Part shown: positions 15,301-30,300 of the stretch, in pieces | Layout of the letters: each line of letters begins with the position of its first letter | How positions within the stretch are numbered: the stretch's first letter is position 1 | From: Meghimatium bilineatum | Lineage: Eukaryota > Mollusca > Gastropoda > Stylommatophora > Philomycidae | Length of the DNA: 64,000 bases | Direction of reading: 5' to 3' | NCBI GenBank assembly: GCA_034231615.1 | Contig: CM067312.1 | Coordinates: 3,141,001 to 3,205,000, forward strand | Position numbers and translations under genes: made by a program | The notes under the pieces: model-generated | Databases searched by the model: none | Told to the model about the DNA's origin: nothing | Seen by the model: the letters and a program-made list of their open reading frames with translations, nothing else

Positions 15301-18300
15301 CCGACACATTTGTCTTCTGCTGTGGACTGTACAATAACAGCCAAACCAAGTTATAACAAAGTCATATATTTTTATTTTGAATTAAAATAATTTAAAAAAA
15401 TCAAAACCTTTAAAAGCAGACAAGATAGAAAAACAAGATGACAACTCTAGTTCATTAAACATTTAGCCAACCTGTCATAGTCAAATTTTCTTCATCAAGA
15501 TTGTGGTTAGGATGTTGTGCATTCTGTGCTACAAATGAATCCAGACTTTCTGTATCAATATTTCCAGAGTTAATCCACATCTGTATCCCTGGCGACTTTA
15601 ACTCATTGTCTGTCATTATTAACTTCAAACCTGTACATGGATTACAACATAATATATAAGTGCAGATAAAACTGGATAACATATTTTATTAAATATAGCA
15701 CAGCTACAAATTATTTCAAAATGTACATAGGAGCCTATTTTCTAGTACAATGTGAGTGATGGCAGTACAACAAACATACAGATATTTTCAAATGTACATA
15801 CCATGAGTTTTGATGTGATACAGTCAATATGTGGTTATTAATCTCATTTCGATGCATAATTTATGGCACTATTTTTTATTATAATTTTTTTTATTAAATT
15901 GTATTATTGTTTCCAATGACCTGATAATTATATAGAATCCAAATTCTGCTCCACAGATTTCCTAACCTACTCATGCTATGCTTGCATATCCTACTCATGC
16001 TACACTTGTATGTCCTACTCATGTTACACTTGTATGTCCTACTCATGCTACATTTGTATGCTCTACTCAAGTTACACTTGTATGTCCTACTCAAGTTACA
16101 CTTGTATGTCCTACTCAAGTTACACTTGTATGTATACCATTTTTTGTCTTAAAGACAGTCATAAAAATTTCACTGCCATGGACAACTTTAGTCATCAAAA
16201 CTCAGGTTCCCTTCACTGACTCTTTTGCCATTAAAGTACAAAATCCCTTCCACTGCACAGATAAGTTTTAACAGAAGTACAAAATCCCTTCCACTGCACA
16301 GATAAGTTTTAACAGAAGTACAAAATCCCTTCCACTGCACAGATAAGTTTTAACAGAAGTACAAAATCCCTTCCACTGGCACAGATAAGTTTTAACAGAA
16401 GTACAAAATCCCTTCCACTCCACAGATAAGTTCTAACAGAAGTACAAAATCACTTCCACTGCACATATAAGTTTTTTTTCAAATTATTGTCATAAAAAGA
16501 GTAATCCTGGTGGAACACAAAACAAACTATGTATCATATGAGTTAAGTCTTCTTCTTCTTTGGCAATCATCACTCAGTGAGGTTGGGACTATGTATTATG
16601 AAACACACGGTTATTAAACCCAGTACTCACAATATTTAAGAATGAAGGAAAAACATAACATCTTAAACTGAAAATAAATAGAATGACAAAAAACATGGAC
16701 ACTAACTAAAGAACAAGAGAGAAAGCTGTGAAACATGCGAAATTACATTTCTAAGAAAAGCAGCAAACAGAAAGAGATCATGCAAGGAATTAAGAAATTA
16801 CAAGAACTGTTGGGACAACATCTGTGGTCAAATACCATTATCTATATTGAAAAACATGGTTTTGCACTTAATGAGAATTAACCCTTATTGGCCAGTGGCA
16901 AGAGCATACAAAATAAAAATGGGAACAACAACATACAGAAGAAGTTGAAGAAAAAGATGGATTGAAGGAGTTACTAAGATTCTGAGACATCACAATATTA
17001 CTGCATATCAAGCGATCCAAATGTGCCATAGCCCAAAAACCGATCATCATTAAATCCTGTGATGCCTTACAGAAAAGAAAAAAACAATAGGCCTAGATAA
17101 GAGATAAATAGACAAAAAGTATATTTCGATAAGAAAAAAGATGTTGAGATACAATGACATGAAAGCAACATACTGCATAATATGATCAATTCTTAAGATG
17201 ATATCAGGGACTAACATTAGTAGAGCATAATCTAATGGCAGTGACCTAGATGTCACAGGCACCAAGATAGTTTGTGTCTGTGAAATACTTAGCAAGAGGA
17301 ATTAGAGATCTATGGGTAATATTTCCAATATTTCTATTTCAGGGAGGGTTGGAGAACATAGTCACAACAGGCAAGATTGAAGGCAAAAGAGACAAAGGGC
17401 AACAACGTGAGAAAATATTAGACAGTTTGACAACCTGGCACAGCAGGGAAACAACAGCGATCTTGATACATAATACTGGAGACAGAGAGCTGTGGAGAGC
17501 CATGATCGCCTACTCCAGCTGGCATGACACCTGATGATGGGTAATATTACATAAATATTGGCAGAAATTGTCACCAACTCTATGGCAAATTTTCCTATGT
17601 ATGTTTTTCTATGTAAGTCATGTTTCAACTTAACAAATGATAGGATAAATAAATTTGATCTGTTTTGTGAACTGCAAAAACTATATCACTTTATGTTATC
17701 TATTCTTCCTATTGGTATCATTTTACTGCAGTCCCATCTATAAATTATTAACAAAAATAGTACAACAACTTTATAACAATAACATTTATCACATTCAGTG
17801 ATTCTCATCATAGGTCATAATGGTCCATACCAATTTCCACAGAGAACAAATATGAAATTGAGAGGCCACAGAAAGGTGACTATTTATATGATATTTAATG
17901 AGATCTATACTAAAGTAACAAGCCTTGAAGCAAGAAAATAAGCCTTCTTTGAGGACCTAGGTAGGCCTTAAAATATTTATAAAAGGGACCAAAAGTGTTG
18001 AGAACCAGTAATCTACTTAATTAATAAACAAAATATACATTTCTTCTCATTAATAACAGTAGTAAAAGCCATACCTCTCATATTGTTGAGATAAGAACCT
18101 GCAGGAAAAAAATTCAAAATAAGAAAACATTACAAAAATAGGAAATACTTTACAGAGTATACATATATTTATTCCATGCCTCCCCTAGGATTTTCCAACC
18201 CTGCAGATCAATGCTCATGTTACAGGCATACACATTAACAATCACAAATAGATGTTGGACCCTCACTGCCTGTAACTGGATACTGTCACTATACAACTTT

Positions 18301-21300
18301 GACATATCGACCTCACATACACTAATACCCTCGCTTACCAAGATTGTCTTTCTAAAGGTATCACCTGTTGTAGAAACACTGAAAACCTGCTATTCTGATG
18401 TTACCACTTTTACCCAACCATGTTTCCTGCAACGCCACAATGTCAGCGAAACACACCAGTTTGTCCAACTCAGGTCTATGCGTATGTACACTGGCCACAT
18501 TCCAAAAGAATATGGAACAGGAAAAGTAGATCCTTTTTTGTGGTGACTTCAATGCAAAATATACATCATGGGGCAACAATGCTTCTAACAAACATGGAAG
18601 ACAGCTTGAGGAGGTCCTGACAGAAGCAGACCTGATGTGCATTAATGATGATCGTATAACAAGAATGGCAAGCAGGGATGGTGGTGATGACAATAGTGAT
18701 ATCAACCTGTCATTGGTGTTATCAGCTTCTATGGCTATCTGCAAATGGAATGTGCTGGGGTATCATGGCAGTGACCACCTCTCATTTGTTGTGCATGTGA
18801 AAAATGACAAAATTAAACAGATCAGGCCAAAGGTCAGGTCTTTTAAGTATGATCACAAAGGAGTGGATGTGGAGAACAGAATTCAACAAGACAAACGTAG
18901 GACTCAAAAAGGTGGGAAATCAGGTTTGGGATAAGCCCCCTAGTGGAACGGAGAATTGCAAAGGGCATGATGCAAGAAATGGAAAACAGTAGCACTATGG
19001 CAGAGAGCAAGGAAAAGTGTGACTGTTCAGCCCATTGAGGTCGCACAATGGAAACGGAAGAATGATAACATAGTTCAAACATTCAAAGAGATTACAGTTA
19101 GCAAAGGTATCAAAACGGGATGAATTTTGCCAAGATAGCACGCATGAAAAGTCACTAAAATTGTATGGAGCTTACACAAATGGTCTGACAAGATGCATGA
19201 CTATTGCAGATTTCCATTGCACTGGTATGGCCTGGCAATAGATGGACGAGACAAAAGGTGCAGTGTTGTTGGCACAGTATACCACACAAATTGGTCAGAA
19301 AAATGTGGATGCATATCTAGAAATCAGGAAAAAGATTACAGACATGTGTAAGAACTTTAGCATGGAAAAACATATGATAATTACAGTTGAAGAAATTAGG
19401 AAGGCACTGAAGAGTAAAAACAACACAGCACCTGGACCAAATGGCATTAGATACAATGACATTAGTCAGAGAACAGATGAGGGGTTGGCAGATATGTTCA
19501 ATAATAGTCTTTTAAAGGGCACAGTAAAAGAAGAATGGTTGCACAGCTATTTAGTTCCACTACCCAAACCTGGGTAGAATCACACCAGGATATAAGACTA
19601 CAGGATAATAACAATGCAGAATACGATAGGCAAGCTTTTGGGAAAAATTGTGGCCTGGGAGTATTGTGTCATCTTGAGATAAATAAGTGTTTACCAATGT
19701 TGTTAGGTTGGTATCACCCAAGAAAGAAGACATGGCAGAATGCAGCCATCTTTGCGCAAGATATTTTTAAGGGGTTCGATTTGCAGATGGAGACATGTGC
19801 GGTCACAATATATCTTGAGAATGCTTACAATAGGGTGTCCTTAGATGCCTTGATGGACCAGCTGTTACATCCTGTAGTAAATCCTTTTGTTGTGCAGTGG
19901 GTTGGTGAGGCCCTACTGCACAGGATAGTAGTTCTTAAGTGTGGTAACTGAGTATTGGCACCAATGGTTATTAGCCCGGGTCTGCCACAGGGATCGCCTC
20001 TGTGCTTTTCAATGTACACACAGTACATATCACTAGAAATAAAATCACAGATGCTAGCAGAACGATGTTGTACACCGATGACATCCTGGTGTATAGGCAG
20101 GGCATAAAAATTGAGAAGAGTGCGTCGTGGAACTACAGAAGGAACTAGACTGACAAATTGGTGCTGAGATACGGAAGCAGTGATTAATCCTCCTAAGGCA
20201 TTCATGACATGGTTTTCCTTGAACAATCACATGGTAAAAATTCTCATGCTACATGTTTTGTTGTCCGGGGACAGTTTAGAAAAAACTAGCACAATGAGAT
20301 ATCTGAATGTGTTTTTGACTGAAGTCTGAGTTTCAGGGAACATGTTGACCACGTTATCATAAAGGGAGGCAAAGGATTAGCAGCAATGAAGGTTATGGCT
20401 ACTGCACAATGTGAGCCATCGGATCATCATCACTGCAAACCGGACACGTTTATAGTTGCTCCGATCTCTCCCTGAGTGTATTCGCCATTACACTTCTGCA
20501 GACAGTACCAATCCTCTGCTGGTTGACCATCATTCTTCTGTGTCTTCCAAAATGTTCACTTTTAGCAACACCGTATTTCAAACCCTGATCTTTAATCCTG
20601 GACATTGAAAAGGAATCATCATCCACACTAGTCCCATTCTCACATGCTACATCTCTTATGTAGATCAAAACATCAGCTCTATCCATTGCCCCATTGCCCT
20701 GTGACACAATTGTGCAGGATTCCAGTCAATCTGCTCTTTCATTGCCTCAATCATCCACATGTCCTGGGATGAAAATAAATGTAGCTACTTTCAAACTTGC
20801 TTTTCTTAAGGCTTCCATCCACAGTTCTGTTTGTTTTCACCATCAATACAAAGAAAACAGAGGTCATGTTTCAACCCATAACAAACAAATCACACTTAGA
20901 TCCCCATATAAGGTTCAAAGAAGAAGAGTTTCAAACAGTCAATAATTTCACCTACCTGGGCAGCACTCTCTCACAAGATATAAACATCAACACTGGGGTT
21001 AAAAAAACAGAATAGCGAAAACTAGTGCTGCATTTAGAAGACTGCGAAAAAGTGTATAGGAAAGAAGGGAAATAACAACTACCACCAAACTCATAGTTTA
21101 CCAGGCAGCAGTAATATCACCACTCTTTTAAGCCTGAGAAGCATGGACAGTATACGCCAGACATGTTAGAAGGCTCAACCACTTCCACTTAAGCTGCCTT
21201 TGTAAGATGCTCAACATCCATTGGTAGAATAAAATACCAGACTGATGAAGTACTGATGAAATCTAAGTCTGTAAGCATACATACAATTTTGATGAAGATG

Positions 21301-24300
21301 CAGAAATGTTGGGCAGGACACAGGGAGAACAAAAATGGTCATAGTCTACCGAAGCTGTTATATGGAGAACTCTAGACTGGCTCACACACAAGGCAGGAGG
21401 TCAGAAGAAGCATTTTAAAGTCACTCTTAAGACATCACTAATTTAATTAAAAAAAGAGACACACACTCATGAGAGAATCTTGCACTAGAAATATCTGACA
21501 TCACACAATCAAGTGGTGCAGCAGCTGCAGAGAACCTCAGACATCAAGCAGCAAAACAAAAACACACTAGAAGAAAGGTAAGAGCTGCTCAATGTCCCAC
21601 AGACTCCTTTCACACATGCCTAGAGTGTGATATTTCACACATGCCTAGAGTGTGATATTTCACACATGCCTAGAGTGTGATATTTCACACATGCCTAGAG
21701 TGTGATAGACAATTCCAAGCATGGATAGGACTCGTTAGTCACCAGCCAGCACATTGTAGACATCATCATCACCCCAGTTGAGCTGAATAGTCATCGTTGA
21801 CTGCGACAGATGAACAGCATGTAAATTCAATCATAAGTTTGTAATGTGTTACAATGACAGAAAAGTTTGTAATGAGCTACAATGACAGAAAAGACTTTAA
21901 TCCAATCAGTTTAACAATCCATGCTCTCTGCCTTCAATTCGAAACTCGCATTCCTTTACCAAACCAGCACAAAACATTGTATCAATGATGCAAATTTGTG
22001 TAGCAAAGATGAAAAATGTTCTAACAATGATTAAAACTTTTATAATAATGGTCAAAAAGTTTGTAACAGTGATGACAACTTTTCTTACTAATGAAAACTT
22101 TTGTAACTGATGAAAACTTTTGTAACAATATTTAATAATGTAAACTTATTTAACAATGATGAAATGATGGACATTGTTGAAGATTCATGTAAGGTTGCAG
22201 CAGTAATGTTAAGAGCTACATTGACAAAAATGGCTGAATAGATTAACTTTTGGAAAGGGGGATAACCTAACATAATTACAGCATGCATTACACACATTTT
22301 ATCCAATAAACCAATAAGCAAAATACAAACATCATCATCAAACCCATAACACTTCCGGGTTGTAGGGGTACTTCTCTGAAAACATCAACATCACAAATTT
22401 TGTCATGCCTCCCTATTCTCAGTTTCTTGTTTCTGAATTCTGAGAATTATGGAGAATCTGAATTCTGTCCAGTCTTTAACATTATCAATTCATACTTTCT
22501 TCTGACCTCCTCTTCTTCCTCAACTGTTTCCTGTAAGATAGTTTACAAACTTACCATCATCAGAAATGGTGTCAAACTCAGAAAGCTCATCTAAACATTT
22601 TAATGGGCCACCATCCTTAATGTAATAGCCATCTTCCAAATCGTCTGCATTTTGGTATGTATTCTTGATCTCATTTCCTGCAGAAACTTGATTGGGTACT
22701 ACCGAAAGAGAATTCGTACACATTTTTTTAAGTATACTAATTTAATTTATTATTATTTACATTTATAAAATCTGAAGATAATAGATGAGATTTGAACCAA
22801 GACCTTTCAGCTTATATCCATTCGTCTCAAACATGTGTCAACATGTATTCATAATTCAACCAATTCAAATCTCTAAAAGTAATTTCTATTCAAGACATAC
22901 AATGTGCATTATTCTCATGTTACTCTGAAAATTGAAAGATCGATCAAGACACAAGCAACAATACACATAAATTGCACAGCATTGTTAATTCCTACAAATA
23001 ATAACCAAACTGTCAGAGGATATCCAACAAGGTGGAGAGTGTCACAGTAACAAACTGTCAGAGGATATCCGACAAGGTGGAGAGTGTCACAGTAACAAAC
23101 TGTCAGAGGATATCCGACAAGGTGAAGAGTGTCACAGTAACAAACTGTCAGAGGATATCCGACAAGGTGAAGAGTGTCACAGTAACAAACTGTCAGAGGA
23201 TATCCAACAAGGTGGAGAGTGTCACAGTAACAAACTGTCAGAGGATATCCGACAAGGTGGAGAGTGTCACAGTAACAAACTGTCAGAGGATATCCGACAA
23301 GGTGGAGAGTGTCACAGTAACAAACTGTCAGAGGATATCCGACAAGGTGGAGAGTGTCACAGTAACAAACTGTCAGAGGATATCCGACAAGGTGGAGAGT
23401 GTCGTAGTAACAACACTAAGAAGTGATAATATCTATGATTAAATATTATTGTCACCGATTACTGATCATCATCATCAGGTGCCATGCCAGCTGGCATAGG
23501 TGATCATGGATGTTCACAGCTCTCTATCTCCAGTATTATGTATTAGGATCATTATTGTTTCCCTGCCATGCCAGGTTGCTAAACTGTCTAATATTTTCTC
23601 ACATTGTCACCTTCTGTCTCTCTTGCCTTCAATCTTGGCTGTTGTAACTATGTTCTTAAACCTCCTTGTCTCATAACATGGCCAAAAAAAATGAAGATTA
23701 TCTTTTTCTTATATTATTGATTAAGCTTTGTCTTGCATTTGACTTTCAACATCTCCATATTTGTTTTCTTGGCAGCCCATGGTATTCTCAGCATTCTTCT
23801 ATAGAACAACATCTCTGTAACCTTTAATTTTACACTTTCCTGTTTATTTAGTGTCCAAGACTTGCATCCATATGTTAGTACAGGAGTTATGTAGCACTGC
23901 AGAGCTCTCTTCCTCACCTCTAATGACAGGGTCATATTACACAATATATTATTCGGTTGTATATCCCTAGGTGGTTGTGTTGTTGTAGCTTCCACACATG
24001 CCATTGAGAGTAGGTGTTTGTGAAGGAGATGTAGTCTACGTTCCAGAGCCAGGTGGGTTGCTCTGGTTGAGGTGTAGTCATATTTACTCAGGATGATCTT
24101 GATGTTGTCTATACATCTTTTCCTAGGTGTGCCCTTGGCTCTGTATCCTGATTCCATCTTGTTATAAGCTCTTATGGGAAGTTGATCATTCATCCTCATA
24201 AGATATCCAAACCATTTGATCTGTTGTTTCTCTATATACTTGATGCATGATATTATATCAATGATCTTTCTGATATTCTCACTGCGCATTTTGTCGAATC

Positions 24301-27300
24301 TGGTGACTCCAATAGCCTCCTTAATTTCATGTCTCAAGTCTCTTTCTTTCTCTTATGTGTAGATATCAGTTGCCAAACCTGGTATTGGTAGCATGGTGTT
24401 GGTATAAAGATGCTCTTAATTATTTGTTTCTTTACTTCCAAGTTGATTTTTGTGTGCAATAGCAAAGGTGACAGCAAATGTCACAGTGTTTGCCTTTTGA
24501 CATCTTGTTTCTATCTCTCTATCAAGTTGTCCATCTTCTGTGAAAAATAAAGTTAGAACTTCCTAGGTACTTGAACTCTTTGACTTGTTTTATTTTTGTG
24601 TTCTCTATTTGAATGTTTAAATGATCTCTTGATTTCATTATTTCTTGATTAGAAACTGGCTTCACGGCATGTGGGACATTCCCATAAGTGCTCCACCCTC
24701 TGATCCAGCAGCTATCCCAGTGTATGTAGACTCAGAGTTCCGGTCAGGTGTCGATTGTGTGATCTTTGGGACTTTCCAAAAAGTTTACTTTTCCTCACCT
24801 CTAGATACTCCCATTTCTAACATTCTCTGTATGTGTACGTTTTCATCCTCATTGACATCATCTGCATCTTGAAATGAATATATTACTGCCTTCATTAAAT
24901 CTGCTTTATCTCTTCTCAGCAATGTGCCGTCTATCGACGCATTGCCTGCCAATAAGTCGACTCTCTCGTTTCCTCTGACCCCAGCATGACCAGGGTAGTA
25001 TATCCATGTAATGCTCTGACAACTTTTCATTTCATTATTTGCATAGTTTCTGTCTTTTGTGCATTAATCCACATGTTGTATTCATTGCATAGTGAGTTGA
25101 TATGAGTTTGCAGTTTTTCTTTTTCATCATATATCATGCTTTCTATTTTTCTGAATGCTGTTTTTGCCTGCCCTACTCTGCTACTTATTTCTGTTGATGT
25201 CTTCCATCTTATGCTATTGTTGTACCTAAATATTTGAATTGGTGGACCTGTTTTCATACTATGTCGTTCACTTTGATCTTTCAAGTTGTGGCATTTTGTT
25301 TCTTTGAAATAACCATTACTTCTGTCTTCTTGATATTTAAGAAGAGGCCTTTCTCTTTACTTATTGCCACTATTAAATTCATCAATTCTTGAAGATCTTC
25401 ACTTTTAGCAATCATAACAGTGTCATCTACATATCTTAAATTCTGATTGTATCTCTCCTGCCCCAGTCCACCTCATTCCACTCATTTCTAAGATATTTAC
25501 TTCCATTCTTTCCATTTCTTGTTTGATATTGTCTATTTTACCATTCAGTGTTAAGAATCTGGCATTCCACATTGCAATATTAGCACTACATACTTTAGGC
25601 CTACTTCTGTGTGTCCTATTGCTTTCCACATCCATATGGGGAATATCCATTTATATCGACCATTTTTGACAATACTGTATATCAGTACAAATGAGTGTCT
25701 TGCCCTGCCCAGTGCAGAACTACCTCTTATACAGGTGGTTATCAGTCGCTTCCATGTTCGTACCTAACGGACATCGTGTCTGCAGTAGTGTCATCAAAAC
25801 TGACTCCCCTCCAGGAATATGGATATAAAAGATATAACTAAATCTGCAAATATATTTCCATAAAATAAGTGCTTCTTGGATAGCCAAGTACCCGGTTCTT
25901 CTTCGTTTTTCATTTGCTTGGAATATACTTAGGCCCCCTATATCTGAAGTTTTATCTCTTCTATAAATTTTACTGTGTTTTGTAACTTTTCATTGTATAT
26001 ACAGCTTTGTGTGTTTATTTCTACTCTGTTGTTATTTCTTGAGAAAGGTCCCTATTGGAACGTTCATTCATTCATTCATTTTCATTTTGTGCTGAAGTTA
26101 GCGCCTAGGGCAGAGGTAAGATCTCTCCAATTCTGTCTGTTCAAAGCTATTCTGTGCAGTTCTTGAATAGTATGGATATCGATTGGGACGTTACATGAAA
26201 AAACACCCTTTTTCCTTTGTTTTTTTGTTATTTCTCATTGACATTATTTTTGCTGTTTATTAGTTATATTAGTAACCAGTAAGACAATAATACATTATTA
26301 TTATCCACTGTAAATTTCTGAAGAAACAAAGATTTATTAAAAATGCTTCTTAATTATTACTTTTTCCTAATTATATTATTTATTAAAGGTGAAAGCATAT
26401 ACTATTCAGGGATAGAGAAATCAACCTAGCTTTCTTTGACTAGTTATTATTATAGGCCTTATTTTGCATTCAGCTTATTCAGTAGATTGCCACTACCCGG
26501 TACTTTCTGAACTATCCATATCACTGTGGAATGTTTCATCTCTCTTAGTTTTAACTAGATTTCCAAGGTTCATCATGCCTACAAAGGCAAACAAAAGTAT
26601 AAAATTTATAACAGGAAATAATTTCTGTGAGGTAGGTAATAAATACATCAGAGCCATGCCTAAAAATCCTGTCAAGAGGTCAAGTTGGTAACTACAAATT
26701 TCAGTAGTGAAAAGCACAACTTCCTGCTGAAAAAAATGGATCTGGTACTATCAAAAGAAAAAGATGATCACAGCAATTAGGAAGGCAACACCAACACAAG
26801 ATGACTCCCAAATTATAAACAGATCAGAACAAGTTAACAGAACAGAAGACAGCTTACTTCACAGTCACATGTATACAAAGTTCAAGATTGGCAACACAAT
26901 TATGTGTGTATGTGTGTGTATATGTGGACAAGCCTCTCAGACAGAAGAGCATACTCTTTTAGAATGCACAGAATATGAAATGTTGAGGCAAACACACTGG
27001 TCTAGAGAAAAAACAGTGGTAGAAAAACTAAACTGGCCTCTGTACAAGTTAGTTACAAAACAGTCAAATTTATAGAAGAGACAAAACTTCAGATATAAGC
27101 ACATTCCAAGTGAACTAAAAAAGAAAAAGAACCTGGTATCTTGACTATCCAACACACACACTGTTCCTCTTTCTTATATTATCATTTTTTGGAGAACAAA
27201 TAATGGTATTATTTTATTTGCTTTTTTTTGCTTTATACCCCTTTGTGCCAGGGTTAGAAGAGTTCTCTGCAGATGGCTTTTTTGTGTACTTCATATATGT

Positions 27301-30300
27301 TTGTTTTTGGTGACTCCTTTATTTCTGTAATCCATTGTTTGCATGATCTGCATCTGAGAACTTGCCATGTTGTCTATGAGCATTTTAGTTCTACATTGTC
27401 GGGTTGCCAGACCAGTCATAATTTTGTTTCAGCCTTCAAATGGTGAAACCGTGTTCTAATCTAACACATTCAGGAAAGAAATGTCTCTTTTCACATATTC
27501 CATTTAGAAAGCACTGAAACACTGAACTTTACTTCCTTTTGGGCAAGCAGGGTAGCAACTGCCATCCTGTGCCATTAACTGGAGAACCAGATTTTATTTG
27601 CATATAGTTATAATGGATTTATAATCATCTTGGTATACATTGTTATGTTATCTGGCCATTCTTAGGCCAAAAATATGAGAAGGAGATAAATCTGAACTGG
27701 AAGTCTTCAATCTGAGAACACAAAATAAATCAATTTTAAAGTTCCCAAAGCAGACTGAATCACACAAAGTGATATAGTTTTATGTTGATATAATTTCATT
27801 CATTCTAAGTACATTTTTTTTATATAAGTCCAATATACAAATTCAAGACATACAAATAATTTCCACAAATAAATATTACATTTATTTAGTTCTAGTTTGT
27901 CTACTCCTTCTGTCCTTGGTATCAAATCAGGTCTCATTGCACTCACAGCATCAAAGAAAACAAATGGCCAGTTTGGCTTGCCCCTAATTATGCCTTTGAA
28001 CATTTTCAGGCAAGACTTGTGAGGAACACTTATTTCACTAGCTCGTTTGTAAGTATCCTGTCAAGAGTATAGAGTTTTATCAACAAATGTATACAAACTT
28101 TAACAAAATGGATAACAATACCAGCTCTTGAATAAACACAGCCTAATCTATTATACCAATAATTAACAAAACAAGCTTAGACATGCAAAATGTGTGGTTC
28201 ATACTGAGCTATGCAAACATCATACTAGAAACTGTTTTGAATGTTGTTTAATTTTTTTCTTTGGTAATGTAATAAATAGCCTGAATCTTAAAATCACATA
28301 GAAAGGATCTATACCGGCACTTCTGACTCTAGATGATAGTAATGTTTGTGTAATATAGGAAGGGTATACATTACAATCTATGACAATGGTGGATTTGGCT
28401 AGGATGAGCAATCCTAGTCACATGTGTCTTTTATTGTATGTACAAGGAATTCAAGACTACTTTAGATATTGTATACTATTAGATGTAACAATGTATACGA
28501 TTAATATAATGTGTAGGATTCATATAATGTGTAGGATTAATATAATGTGTAGGATTAATATAATGTGTAGGATTAATATAATAAGTGAGACTGCTATAAA
28601 ATGTTATAATAATAGTACTAATTACGTAGAAGTCAAGTTCGATTAGTGTTAGAATCAATGCACAGACTATCACAGAAGCATTAGAGGGCAGACATTGAAC
28701 TGAAGAGACGTTCAAGGTAACAATACCTGCTTTCCAATGCACTTGTGCTAGTGACATTATTTTTACTGTTTGTTCACTATCAAGTATTTTCTTGAAAATG
28801 GCCTTAAGGTTGAAATGTTAAAAATGTATATTGTTATTTGTATTGTGTCATACCAATACCCTATAGTCTGATAGCCTATGCATTCAATGCAAATCTTATC
28901 AAAACTTGTATTCTATTTAAGTGCCATGATTCTTATATGAATCAATTATTTTGTATATATGCAATCTTATATAGCACATAATATTATAATTATACAAAAT
29001 TATAGTTTTCCTTTATTTCCGCCTGAGTTGTATCATGGAATATGGTGTTAGGCCCATATTTTTCATTAACCAACAGCATACCAATGTATGATGTTATCAG
29101 CATCATGCCTGCTGCTTTCAATTTCCTAGAAGGTCTGGTCTGAAATAATCCATCTAACGTGCATGAGTGAGTGGCTGCACATGTAACTAGAAGATACCAC
29201 ACATGAAATGTACTATTCGCAACCTTAAAAAAAATTGAAATATTCACAGTTCAGATATCTTTAGATTTGTTCATGTTGGAAGAAAGTTTAAGGGAATATT
29301 GCTGGTAACCATGCACCTATGCTGGTTTGACCTAGTACCTGCTGGTAATTTTAAAATATTTCCAGTTGAACTGGGAACTGAACCTTGGATGACTTAATTA
29401 GTAAGTCAGTATTGCTGATAAGTTTAATTCAGTTTTTCCAGACATATTAACTTTTAGTGGACCAGGGACAAAACAAGGACAATGGGAAAAACAACAAATA
29501 GGCTGATGCTTGGTCAACTACGAGTTAACTATAGTAAGTCTTTTTTATATTTATTACTTTTTAAACAACATATTATTATTGTAAAAATCATTAATTATTA
29601 TCATTAGTCGATAGATCATTATCACTGCACACATCCATAGGTGTTCTGATCTCCCTCTGTATATCATAGGTGTTCTGATCTCCCCCTCCATATATCATAG
29701 GTGTTCTGATCTCCCCCTCCATATATCATAGGTGTTCTGATCTCTCCCTCTGTATATCTGCAATTACACGATGACTGACTGTCCAGTTCTCTGGTTGACA
29801 AACATTCTTAACCGTGAATAACAATGTTCATTTCTTGCCACATTTTAATCCCAGAACCTTTATTCTGAACATGGAAAAGGAATCACCATCTTTATTAATT
29901 TTATCATACATTTTCTCCTAAAGTGTTCAATATTTTGGCGTCATCCATTGCCTTGCCACTATATCGATATAGTGGCACAACCTGTCAATCTATCCACTCT
30001 CTCATTGCCTTAAACATCTGAATGACCAGACACAAAAATGAATGTAACTCTCTCCAATTTTGACCTCCCTGGAGCATAAAACTACTTTTCACAAATACAG
30101 CCTGCTTATATTTTTCTCCTCGTGCTAATTGAGTCATTGAGAATGCAGACATGAGTTGCACTCTGTGTGCTCATCCTGTTCAAGTCCCTGGTCATTACTA
30201 TACTTCCATTGTCGTGCCACTTGTAGTTACAGTGAAAGCTACACTTTCCTTTCTAATAGTTTCTGGTACATTATGTTCTAATGTGTCCATGCTTTTAGCA

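Noticed and set aside
18361-18744. 127-codon minus-strand frame as a host gene
   Set aside because: Its C-terminal part is a LINE endonuclease start and its N-terminal part is antisense to the plus-strand continuation of the same LINE.
22984-23425. CRISPR-like look of regularly repeated units
   Set aside because: Units are contiguous with no unique spacers, and the DNA is animal.
23032-23442. 136-codon frame of [14 protein letters not shown] repeats
   Set aside because: A 45-bp tandem repeat is divisible by three, so the frame is kept open by chance.
28990-29247. 85-codon minus-strand frame ([19 protein letters not shown])
   Set aside because: Overlaps a SINE3 copy whose relative at 13.7 kb is not open in this frame.
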